The notes: generated by a model from the letters alone, not told the origin. A stretch of 14,184 nt of DNA from Anaerolineales bacterium (GCA_016789205.1 JAEURF010000012.1:1-14184), one strand, 5' to 3'; shown: positions 7,069 through 13,195, counted from the first letter of the stretch. A program made the numbers and translations.

Positions 7069-9231
7069 CTATGGGCGTGTATATGCACTCACATCGCCAC
7101 CCAAAGATTCAATTGAATCAATAAGGAATTGAATCACAAACTTTGGATTGTGGATATAGGCGCCTGGGTCTGTATGTATGTATTGATAATTGAATGCGGC
7201 TTTGACCAGATTGGGAGTCCATGTGGCATAAGATTTTCCGTCTGCGCCGAAGAAGTATGGGTAGGCGTGTGAATCATAGGTGATAGCGCCGCCATGTGAT
7301 TCAGCGTACTTCTGCATTTCAGCATATAAGGCTTCTGCGATAGTGTCTATCTCACCTTTAATGCCTTCTGTTACATCACCATCACCATCGTAATCCACAT
7401 CAGACACACGTATTGTTGTGGGGTCAGTGGTGTCATGACAGGTTTGACATGCTTCAACTTTAGGTTCGAGCGCATGTACATCATGACAATCCTTACATTC
7501 GTTCATTTTACCTTCTGGGCTGGCATGCATGTTCTGGCTTACATATTCTTTGCCCTCGAAGAGATAAGCACCTTGAACATCGGCACCAAAGATGGTTGCC
7601 CCTGCCGCAAAGTAGTGAATATTCTTGAAACGGATTTTTGCATCAACCGTATCTGGGTCTTTGCCTCTCAAGGCGTTATTCATACTAGTTGTGGATTCAC
7701 GACCTTGATGGCAGGATATACAAAGATTGGAATCATCAGCTAGGAAGTTGCCGTCCGCATCCTGACCGCCAAAACTTACGGTTTTGCCGCTTGGGAAGAT
7801 AACTGAATTGACTTGATAACGTTCACCACCGCCTGGGTCGGTATGGCAAGTTGTACACATGAAGCCGTTACCGGCGGGCATTGGACCAACTCCGACAATT
7901 GTGGTTGTACCACTGGATGTCACAACTGTTGTGCCTCCGGTTGAGAGGTAAGTTGGTAAGCCTGTAGCTGTATGGCATTTGACACATGCGGCTGGCACAG
8001 TTCCGTTGCCTTCCTCCTCTGCATCCCAATGGCGAAATGGCTCTGTGTTGCCTGCAAAATGAGCCGCATCTGTGCGTACCAGATTATCTGTCTCGCCACC
8101 GAGGTCTGCAATCGAATCAAATAGCAACTGCACAATGTACTTGTTCCCATGTGCGTAAGCGCCAGTATCTTTCAAAGAGACTTGATAGTTGTAAGCCGCC
8201 TTAAGCAAGCGTGCAGTCCATGTGTTGTATCCAATCGCACCATCTTGACCTTGGTCAGCCGCGCCATCTCCATCGGCATCAACAAACCAGTATGGATATG
8301 CTTCAGAATCATAGACGATACCCGTTCCAATTGTATTTGTTGCATAGGCTTGGATTTCAGCATACAGAACATCTTGTAAGCCTTCGATTTCATAATACAT
8401 GCCTTCTTGGACGTTGCCATCTCCATCGTAATCAGGAGCAGAACTGACCATACGAATGGATTTCAAGTCTTCGACTGTGGCAACATTTTCATGGCAGGTT
8501 GCACATTGGTCAACTTTTACATTAAGTGTGTGTGGGTCGTGACAGCCAATACAACTATCGTAACCTGTAACATGGGTATTTTTCGAATCATAAGTCAAAC
8601 CATCATATTCATAACCACCATGAGTGATTCCACCATACAACGTAGCCGCCGCCGCATAATAATGAACATTGCGGAAACCGAAGCTGACATCATTGCCCTC
8701 ATCATTCTTGATTGGCATAACGATTGCATCCATATCAGTCACAGCAAATCTTTCGATTTGGGCATCTACACTAATTTTTGATTCACGTCCTTGATGACAT
8801 TCCATGCAACGCACATCATCTCCAGCCGTGACTTCCACCCCAGATGGAAATGTCACAGTGGTTTTTGAGAAAGTAACAGCGTTATGGCATGCCACACATT
8901 GGATACCTTGCGATTCTTGCGCAGGGACACCTGCATCTACTTTACTAGCTTCACTACCATCTACACCGAGAAAATCTTGATAACCAGCACTCGTATGGCA
9001 TTTTGCACATGTAGCGGGAACCTCAGCTGGGTCATCTGCATCCCAGTGGCGGAATGGTTCACCCGTCACATCTGCGTGTGCAGACCCTTGCCAATCAGCT
9101 ATATTTGGTATGTCTGGTAATGAGGGAGTTGGAGTTTCTGGCGTTGACGTAGGATTTCCATTGCACGCGGAAATAATTGCAACAGTGATAAGGAGCATAC
9201 CTACAAGAACTAAGATTCTTTTTAGTAACAT
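7069..9231 (-). CDS. Ten-haem lipoprotein cytochrome c made of two five-haem modules
   Basis: This 720-residue protein starts with a lipoprotein signal (lipobox ISAC, lipidated Cys23) and a Thr/Pro linker. Ten CxxCH motifs follow in two homologous halves: cysteines 75, 112, 142, 227 and 243 in residues about 49-379, and 416, 459, 504, 579 and 595 in about 388-712. Shared elements in the same order include FRHWDA, CHQGRES, a (F)xNxHYxAA element, DYDGDG, AYPY, a KAAxNYQ helix and a final DSIxxLGG. DYDGDG and DADGDG loops (267, 318 and 613) look like calcium sites. With the protein anchored outside the membrane, a role as an extracellular electron-transfer relay or terminal reductase fits, but I recognise no named catalytic family. 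AAGGAG precedes the ATG. The two genes after it are probably in the same operon. Confidence 0.9.
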   Translation of the reverse strand: MLLKRILVLVGMLLITVAIISACNGNPTSTPETPTPSLPDIPNIADWQGSAHADVTGEPFRHWDADDPAEVPATCAKCHTSAGYQDFLGVDGSEASKVDAGVPAQESQGIQCVACHNAVTFSKTTVTFPSGVEVTAGDDVRCMECHQGRESKISVDAQIERFAVTDMDAIVMPIKNDEGNDVSFGFRNVHYYAAAATLYGGITHGGYEYDGLTYDSKNTHVTGYDSCIGCHDPHTLNVKVDQCATCHENVATVEDLKSIRMVSSAPDYDGDGNVQEGMYYEIEGLQDVLYAEIQAYATNTIGTGIVYDSEAYPYWFVDADGDGAADQGQDGAIGYNTWTARLLKAAYNYQVSLKDTGAYAHGNKYIVQLLFDSIADLGGETDNLVRTDAAHFAGNTEPFRHWDAEEEGNGTVPAACVKCHTATGLPTYLSTGGTTVVTSSGTTTIVGVGPMPAGNGFMCTTCHTDPGGGERYQVNSVIFPSGKTVSFGGQDADGNFLADDSNLCISCHQGRESTTSMNNALRGKDPDTVDAKIRFKNIHYFAAGATIFGADVQGAYLFEGKEYVSQNMHASPEGKMNECKDCHDVHALEPKVEACQTCHDTTDPTTIRVSDVDYDGDGDVTEGIKGEIDTIAEALYAEMQKYAESHGGAITYDSHAYPYFFGADGKSYATWTPNLVKAAFNYQYIHTDPGAYIHNPKFVIQFLIDSIESLGGDVSAYTRP

Positions 9232-9284
9232 TTTGCTTTCTCCTTAATAATTCAGTAAGCCTCTGTTTATAATTTCCTATGAGT

Positions 9285-9324
9285 TAAGATTAAAAATCCA
9301 TAATGTCTAAATATGTTAATCTTA
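9285..9324 (-). promoter_or_regulatory. 9-bp inverted repeat in the leader of the ten-haem cytochrome gene
   Basis: TAAGATTAA (9285-9293) and TTAATCTTA (9316-9324) are exact reverse complements separated by 22 bases. The outer end falls almost exactly at the start site predicted from the upstream promoter (about 9325), so the transcript would begin with this stem-loop. It may protect the 5' end of the mRNA or serve as an operator. Confidence 0.45.
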
Positions 9325-9331
9325 TTTTAAT

Positions 9332-9360
9332 AATATACACCCTAAACCAAATTAATGCAA
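9332..9360 (-). promoter_or_regulatory. Candidate sigma-70 promoter of the cytochrome operon
   Basis: On the minus strand TTGCAT (9355-9360) and TATATT (9332-9337) are separated by 17 bases. The -10 box matches consensus at five of six bases; the -35 box is weak (three of six), as is common for activated promoters. Transcription would start near 9325 and give a leader of about 94 bases. Confidence 0.45.
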
Positions 9361-9368
9361 GATTTGTG

Positions 9369-9410
9369 AGATTATATAGACAATTTAGATAATAATTGTC
9401 TGAATAATCT
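9369..9410. promoter_or_regulatory. 42-bp palindrome upstream of the cytochrome promoter
   Basis: Arms of 17 bases (9369-9385 and 9394-9410) match at 15 positions around an 8-base spacer. The inner 8 bases, AGACAATT and AATTGTCT, are perfect, as are the outer 7, AGATTAT and ATAATCT. The centre lies about 64 bases before the predicted start site, a usual place for an activator. No U-tract follows it on the minus strand, so a terminator for the upstream rquA-like gene is less likely. Confidence 0.55.
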
Positions 9411-9473
9411 ACTAAACATTTCCTCTTTTTACTTTCTAATGAAATGACCAAAAATACATATCAAAAGTGAACA

Positions 9474-10199
9474 TCAAACGCGTATAACAACCTTTTGATA
9501 CACCCCACCAAAGAAAGTTGATTTTGTGTATTCGGCTGGCACGAACTCTTTTGGTAGCCAACTTTCAATACTTTGTTTCCACATATCAAGTGAGAATGGT
9601 TCGAGAAGTTTAAGTAGGGGGTGAAGTAAATAACGCAATGGATTAAAAATTGATGGCTGATGGTAATCCACAATCACCAGTTTGCCGCCCGGTTTGAGGA
9701 CACGCAACGCCTCACTTAATGTTTTTTCTTTGACAGATGCAGGCACCTCATGCAAAAGAAAAAATATGACGACTTGGTCGTAACTGGCATCAGAAAATTT
9801 AAGTTTTGTCGCATCGCACTGCACAGTATGCACTCGGTCACCTATGGGAAGTTTACGGCGAACATTATCCAGTTGAATAGGAACTACGTCCACAATATCG
9901 AGCGAGCCATTTTTCGCAACACGTTGCGCAAGTTTGGATGAAAAATCTCCATATACACAAGAAATTTGTAAAGTGCTACAAATACCAGTTTCGAGTTCGT
10001 TCATTGCTGAATCACGCAAGCGAACAAAGTTGCCAAACAATATAAGGTTAACCAACCATTCTCTATCCCAGAACGCAATCGCATAAGGGCGAGTGTATGT
10101 CCACCAATAAATATCCTCAAGGTATGCAGGGATTGGGGGGGACCATGTGGATGCAATATTTATATCTTCATGTGAATGGGATTCCAGAAGTTTGTTCAT
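9474..10199 (-). CDS. rquA: RquA-like rhodoquinone biosynthesis protein (methyltransferase fold)
   Basis: This 241-residue protein has the class I SAM-methyltransferase fold but lacks the usual Gly-rich motif I. The equivalent site reads LQISCVYGDFS (77-87), the form I know from RquA. Further family-typical parts are PAYLEDIYWWTYTRP (24-38), REWLVNLILFGNFVRLRD (46-63), DIVDVVPIQLDNVRRKL (101-117), FFLLHEVP (146-153) and LKPGGKLVIVDYH (168-180). In Rhodospirillum rubrum RquA is required to convert ubiquinone to rhodoquinone, the low-potential quinone that lets complex II run as fumarate reductase. The gene starts in an ATGA overlap with a small frame behind sdhC and sdhD, so the context agrees with a quinone role. 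The quinone substrate here is unknown. Family assignment rests on remembered motifs, not on a search. Confidence 0.8.
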   Translation of the reverse strand: MNKLLESHSHEDINIASTWSPPIPAYLEDIYWWTYTRPYAIAFWDREWLVNLILFGNFVRLRDSAMNELETGICSTLQISCVYGDFSSKLAQRVAKNGSLDIVDVVPIQLDNVRRKLPIGDRVHTVQCDATKLKFSDASYDQVVIFFLLHEVPASVKEKTLSEALRVLKPGGKLVIVDYHQPSIFNPLRYLLHPLLKLLEPFSLDMWKQSIESWLPKEFVPAEYTKSTFFGGVYQKVVIRV

Positions 10200-10300
10200 G
10201 AAAAAATCCTTTTCGTGTAATTGCCATCCATACCTGCGCGCCTTGTTGTAGCCTGTTGAAGAAATTCATTGCAAAGCAGGAACATTTTTGAGTAGTTCAT
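10196..10300 (-). CDS. Small reading frame (34 codons) between sdhD and the rquA-like gene
   Basis: ATG at 10300 is preceded by a strong AAAGGAG ribosome binding site, and the frame ends in a TGA that overlaps the ATG of the rquA-like gene (ATGA). The product begins MNYSKMFLLCNEFLQQ and contains no recognised motif or membrane span. The signals argue that ribosomes do enter here, which would couple translation of the next gene. It could be a leader peptide whose product has no function. Another frame of the same DNA (10168-10269, MNFFNRLQQGAQVWMAITRK) looks more protein-like but has no ribosome binding site, so a frameshifted small protein is also possible. Confidence 0.5.
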   Translation of the reverse strand: MNYSKMFLLCNEFLQQATTRRAGMDGNYTKRIFS

Positions 10301-10324
10301 AATTTGTATTCTCCTTTTGAAAAA

Positions 10325-10696
10325 TTATTTTCCTACACCGCTGATGATTCCGGTCGCACCTACAAGAGAAAGCACTATCCAGAAAAAAAATAGAAATAAG
10401 TTCAATATTCTCCGAGTGGTGGAGTTGGTAGCAAAGTCGAACAAGATTTGCCGAAAACCTGTTATGCCATGTGAAAAGGCGAAAGCTAATAGCAGAGTGG
10501 AGTAAATGCGCCACCCAATCGAAGACCAACGCATAGCAACATAATTAAGGTTTATGTTTTCGGGTCCAGCAATCAGCGTGTTCAATATAGCGTGAATCCA
10601 AACCAATGGCACCAGCAAAATTGCACTCAGGCGCATATACTTCCACGTGGTTATCTCAAATCCATGTTTGAAGAAAGTACGGCGTTTGGCTATCAT
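10325..10696 (-). CDS. sdhD: Succinate dehydrogenase/fumarate reductase membrane anchor SdhD
   Basis: This 123-residue protein has three predicted membrane spans (about 22-42, 63-85 and 98-119). FSHGITGFRQILFDF (74-88) carries the conserved H-x3-G-x-R pattern, and His76 is a candidate haem b ligand; Arg22 and His35 in span 1 lie near the expected quinone site. RWSS...WRIY (56-65) is typical of this anchor in Chloroflexota and Actinobacteria. The start lies 13 bases after the sdhC stop with AGAGA before the ATG. Subunits SdhA and SdhB normally follow but do not: the next genes are a small frame and the rquA-like gene. The protein would bind quinone and anchor the catalytic subunits on the cytoplasmic side. 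Confidence 0.85.
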   Translation of the reverse strand: MIAKRRTFFKHGFEITTWKYMRLSAILLVPLVWIHAILNTLIAGPENINLNYVAMRWSSIGWRIYSTLLLAFAFSHGITGFRQILFDFATNSTTRRILNLFLFFFWIVLSLVGATGIISGVGK

Positions 10697-10709
10697 AATA
10701 TATTCTCTA

Positions 10710-11114
10710 TTAAATCAATTTTAGGCTATGGAGGAGCATAATAATAAGGGCGGGAATCCAAAGGATAAAAGAAATTATCCATGTTGCCTTAGCAGTTTTG
10801 GGTCCAGATGGAAGCGACCATAAATCCTTGCGAAAAAGGTCAATGTAAGCAATTCTAAATCCGTTGACCCCATGGAAGATGACAAAGAAGGCTAAAAGGA
10901 TTTCCGCAACAAGCGCGAAAGGGTTGCGTAGCCCTGCATTGAGTCTGTCATAGTAATGTGGTGCAAAGTGAGCAGTGGATTCAAGCAGAATGTGCATACT
11001 CAGAAAGAGAAGTGTCCCGAGCCCCGAAACACGATGCATCACAAATGTCCAATGGCTCGCGCCACCTCTGTAAGAGATATATCCCGACACACCGTTGAAT
11101 ATATTTTTAATCAT
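10710..11114 (-). CDS. sdhC: Succinate dehydrogenase/fumarate reductase cytochrome b subunit SdhC
   Basis: From the ATG at 11114 the protein has 134 residues and three spans (about 24-44, 68-91 and 110-130). YRGGASHWTFVMHRVSGLG (15-33) holds the conserved HRxSG quinone-site motif (His27, Arg28, Ser30). His41 and FHGVNGFRIAYIDLF (80-94), with His81, are haem ligand candidates. The frame continues upstream to a TTG at 11195, but that would add an unusual 27-residue head, and the family begins close to the SGYxSYRGG element. No clear Shine-Dalgarno sequence is seen before the ATG, so the start is uncertain. The 192-base gap to the rrf2 gene should contain its promoter; I saw no convincing -35/-10 pair there. 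Confidence 0.83.
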   Translation of the reverse strand: MIKNIFNGVSGYISYRGGASHWTFVMHRVSGLGTLLFLSMHILLESTAHFAPHYYDRLNAGLRNPFALVAEILLAFFVIFHGVNGFRIAYIDLFRKDLWSLPSGPKTAKATWIISFILWIPALIIMLLHSLKLI

Positions 11115-11306
11115 AGGGTAGCCATTTCTGAAATCAGTTAATATTTCAAATACGAAGTACTTACTACCAAAATATTGATAACAAGATTCGAACAATCACA
11201 ACTGAAAATAATCTCAAGAAACATATACTCAATGGTCGTGCCAAATGCCATAAGTGCGAAGTAAAGAGATTAGCCATTTCATTGAAAGGTGAATTATCCT
11301 GACCAA

Positions 11307-11705
11307 TTATGCAATCAATTGTGCAAAATTGGTTTTCTTCAGTTTTGCCAGTAAGTTATTTTGTACATCACACCAAACCAACTTCATTGGGCAAGTTTCC
11401 TCAAAGGAACAAATTCCCTTTGAATCCACACACTCGTTGAGTTTAATAGGTCCATCAATCGCTTCAATTACTTCAAGCAATGTGATGCTTTCCGGTTCAC
11501 GTGCAAGCATCACGCCACCGCGTAGTCCACGTGACGTATGAAGAATGCCGGCATTTGAAAGTTGCGAAATTATCTTTACTAAAAATGAAGCAGGGATTTT
11601 CTGTTCCTTCGCAACTTGACTGGTAGCAACACGCTCATTTTTTCCAATTCGAGCAAGGTGTAAAATCGTTCGCGTTGCGTACTCGGCTTGTCGAGTAATC
11701 TGCAT
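11307..11705 (-). CDS. Rrf2-family transcriptional regulator with Fe-S cysteines
   Basis: This 132-residue protein has a winged-helix DNA-binding domain (about 1-80): MQITRQAEYATRTILHLAR, then ASFLVKIISQLSNAGIL, then the wing SRGLRGGVML. Three cysteines (92, 99 and 105) form the cluster-binding segment, spaced C-x6-C-x5-C. IscR has C-x5-C-x5-C starting at the same residue number, so an iron-sulfur or redox/NO-sensing role is likely. A fourth Cys is at 112. GAGAGGAAG precedes the ATG. It lies upstream of sdhC in the same direction and is the obvious candidate to control the sdhCD-rquA genes in response to oxygen, NO or iron. CCTGACTGTAT about 45 bases before the start resembles half of an IscR type-1 site, which hints at self-regulation; this match is weak. 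Confidence 0.9.
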   Translation of the reverse strand: MQITRQAEYATRTILHLARIGKNERVATSQVAKEQKIPASFLVKIISQLSNAGILHTSRGLRGGVMLAREPESITLLEVIEAIDGPIKLNECVDSKGICSFEETCPMKLVWCDVQNNLLAKLKKTNFAQLIA

Positions 11706-11868
11706 ATAAACTTCCTCTCGAAAAAAGATGCCTATTATTTATACAGTCAGGTTGATAGAGTCTTTCCGCCCTAGGTGTTTGCTTGGAGTGGGGAGCACCT
11801 TGACCAACCAGGCGCTAGCAACCACATCATCATACCTTATTCTCTAATACTGTGAATTAAGGTCTATA

Positions 11869-11886
11869 TTGTGAATTTTATCACAA
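11869..11886. promoter_or_regulatory. CRP/FNR-family operator
   Basis: TTGTGAATTTTATCACAA is a perfect 18-base palindrome of the form TGTGA-N6-TCACA, the consensus of CRP-type sites. A second TGTGAATT half-site lies 19 bases upstream (11851-11858). It stands in the 279-base gap between the rrf2 gene and the small plus-strand gene, centred about 107 bases before the predicted plus-strand start site and about 172 bases before the rrf2 start codon. No CRP/FNR regulator gene is in the window. Confidence 0.55.
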
Positions 11887-11949
11887 ATAAAAGTAACTGT
11901 CAAGTTTCTTACAGCCGAATCACTAATTTTGCAAAAACATATAGATTAA

Positions 11950-11978
11950 TTGCACCAGAATATTCATTATGTTATAGT
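11950..11978 (+). promoter_or_regulatory. Sigma-70 promoter producing a leaderless mRNA
   Basis: TTGCAC (11950-11955) and TATAGT (11973-11978) are 17 bases apart. The start site expected 6-8 bases after the -10 box falls on the ATG at 11985, and no ribosome binding site is present before that ATG. Confidence 0.6.
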
Positions 11979-11984
11979 AGCCAC

Positions 11985-12131
11985 ATGATTGAACAAACTG
12001 GTCCGCCCCTTTCACTCACCATTTCTCTATTATGTTTTTGCGGCGTACTTTTGCTAGTGATTGGCGTGCCTATTTTAGGACTCATCATCCGTAAAGATGT
12101 AGGCAAAAGCGATACGGAAGATAAGTTGTAG
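11985..12131 (+). CDS. Small single-span membrane protein (48 residues)
   Basis: From the ATG at 11985 the protein begins MIEQTGPPLSL, has one strongly hydrophobic span (about 9-34) and ends in a short charged tail (RKDVGKSDTEDKL). The frame is open further upstream, but the ATG at 11985 sits exactly where the promoter predicts transcription to start, and the hydrophobic protein makes sense only from there. It is followed by a hairpin with a U-run. I do not recognise the family; the small size and tail suggest a regulatory or assembly subunit of a membrane complex, which is a guess. Confidence 0.6.
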   Translation: MIEQTGPPLSLTISLLCFCGVLLLVIGVPILGLIIRKDVGKSDTEDKL

Positions 12132-12137
12132 TCACTG

Positions 12138-12176
12138 TCTCGCAGGTTTTCTGATATTTTTACCAAACCTGCGGGA
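12138..12176 (+). terminator. Hairpin terminator, first copy of the CCTGCGGGA repeat
   Basis: TCTCGCAGGTTT (12138-12149) pairs with AAACCTGCGGGA (12165-12176), with one G-T pair, and is followed on the plus strand by TGTTTTATTTT. It ends the small plus-strand gene and stands 4 bases from the end of the convergent LysM gene. The same stem occurs again at 13114-13162. Confidence 0.7.
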
Positions 12177-12180
12177 TGTT

Positions 12181-13086
12181 TTATTTTGATTGGATGAAAA
12201 ACTCAACCGCCTCAATCTCTTGACTTACACTTGCCACGCTAAATTCAAAATTGATACTACCCCCCGGCTGGATTCCTCCGCCTTCCCAACGTTTTACACC
12301 AACCACAATTTTATTTTTGTCATACGCTACAGCCACCACCCAAATTTGAGTCGCAGGTTGAGATTCAGTGGGCAAATAAATTTTTCCACTGAGTTGTGCA
12401 AACTTGCCATCAATTTCTGCAATGCTGTTATTTATCACGGCTGGTAAATAATTATTTGAACTATTTTGAAAAGCACTTAATAATTGCACTTGCGGATTGA
12501 CTTTCTGACTGACATTTGGAAAATAAGCATATACAGGTAATGATGAATTTGCAGGAATAATATCTAAAATAGTGAATACAGTTTTACTTGCAATAATTGA
12601 ATTGGTTTCATCTAATAAATTAAATTTTACTGAAACATTTTCGAGGATTAGATTTGTATTGTTTTGAATTAATGCAAAGCAATGCGTCCCAGCGGATGAA
12701 TCGGCGTAGCACACTGTTTGGGTGATAGGAACAGGCAAAGGTGTAGGAGTTGAGGCGCTGGCGAAAATAGAAGATGGGTCTGGGATGAGAATCGAATCTC
12801 CGATGGTGAGTGTGTTTGGATTTACATCTGGGTTCGCCGCTCTTAAATCTGAAATCGGAATGTTAAATTTTTCAGCAATTTCACTAAATGTATCACCTGC
12901 TTCGATGATATAAATTTGCGGCGTGCTGGTTGGGATAGCCGTTGTTTCAATAAATAAAATATTCGGCGTGTTTGTGATTTGCGGTGTGTTTGTAAGATAG
13001 GGTTGTAAAGAAATATCAGCAGGCTGATTGTTTGGTGTGGCACAGGCTGTGATTAAGAAAAATAGCAAAAACAGACTTTTCGGCAT
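12181..13086 (-). CDS. LysM-domain lipoprotein
   Basis: This 301-residue protein has a lipoprotein signal (lipobox ITAC, lipidated Cys15) and a Thr/Pro/Asn-rich linker. A single LysM domain follows (about 59-102; YIIEAGDTFSEIAEKFNI, then NPNTLTIGDSILIP), which binds N-acetylglucosamine-containing glycans such as peptidoglycan. After a second Thr/Pro linker the C-terminal half (about 122-300) is beta-rich, begins with two cysteines (126 and 136) that could form a disulfide, and resembles FxLYD-type immunoglobulin-like domains of cell-surface proteins. It probably ties the membrane to the cell wall. The gene is monocistronic: convergent with the small gene on one side, divergent from the aldo-keto reductase gene on the other. 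A -10 box lies 6 bases before the ATG and no ribosome binding site is seen. Confidence 0.85.
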   Translation of the reverse strand: MPKSLFLLFFLITACATPNNQPADISLQPYLTNTPQITNTPNILFIETTAIPTSTPQIYIIEAGDTFSEIAEKFNIPISDLRAANPDVNPNTLTIGDSILIPDPSSIFASASTPTPLPVPITQTVCYADSSAGTHCFALIQNNTNLILENVSVKFNLLDETNSIIASKTVFTILDIIPANSSLPVYAYFPNVSQKVNPQVQLLSAFQNSSNNYLPAVINNSIAEIDGKFAQLSGKIYLPTESQPATQIWVVAVAYDKNKIVVGVKRWEGGGIQPGGSINFEFSVASVSQEIEAVEFFIQSK

Positions 13087-13092
13087 GAGATG

Positions 13093-13098
13093 ATTATA
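13093..13098 (-). promoter_or_regulatory. -10 box of the LysM lipoprotein gene
   Basis: On the minus strand TATAAT lies 6 bases before the ATG, so transcription should start at or next to the start codon (leaderless mRNA). No good -35 box is seen 16-18 bases upstream. The box is part of the 8-base palindrome ATTATAAT (13093-13100), so it could in principle also be read on the plus strand. Confidence 0.45.
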
Positions 13099-13113
13099 AT
13101 GGGATACAAAACG

Positions 13114-13162
13114 TCCCGCAGGTTTGATTAATCAATATAGTTTCGCCTGAAAACCTGCGGGA
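13114..13162. repeat. Second copy of the CCTGCGGGA hairpin repeat
   Basis: TCCCGCAGGTTT (13114-13125) and AAACCTGCGGGA (13151-13162) form a perfect 12-base stem with a 25-base loop. The right arm and its flank (AAACCTGCGGGATG, any base, TTTATT) match the copy at 12165-12184. The loop includes the palindrome TTGATTAATCAA (13124-13135). It lies between the divergent LysM and aldo-keto reductase genes. Confidence 0.7.
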
Positions 13163-13195
13163 TGGTTTATTATACAAAAAACATTCGGAGGAATA

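Noticed and set aside
8407..8781. Plus-strand open frame opposite the ten-haem cytochrome
   Set aside because: It mirrors the conserved cytochrome frame and shows no domain or start signal.
11115..11195. TTG at 11195 as the sdhC start, adding 27 residues
   Set aside because: Rare start codon, no ribosome binding site, and the added residues do not resemble SdhC N-termini.
11302..11333. ACCAATT/AATTGGT inverted pair around the rrf2 stop as a terminator
   Set aside because: Only 7 AT-rich base pairs with a long loop and no U-tract.
11752..11830. GC-richer segment upstream of rrf2 as a possible riboswitch or small RNA
   Set aside because: Only short pairings (AGGTG/CACCT) are visible and no known riboswitch core could be matched.
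11871..11984. Upstream extension of the small plus-strand gene to an ATG at 11871
   Set aside because: It would overlap the CRP-type palindrome and the promoter, and the added 38 residues are not protein-like.
13124..13135. TTGATTAATCAA as an FNR box
   Set aside because: FNR sites have four bases between TTGAT and ATCAA, here there are two; it also lies in the loop of a repeat hairpin, so I treat it as part of that repeat.
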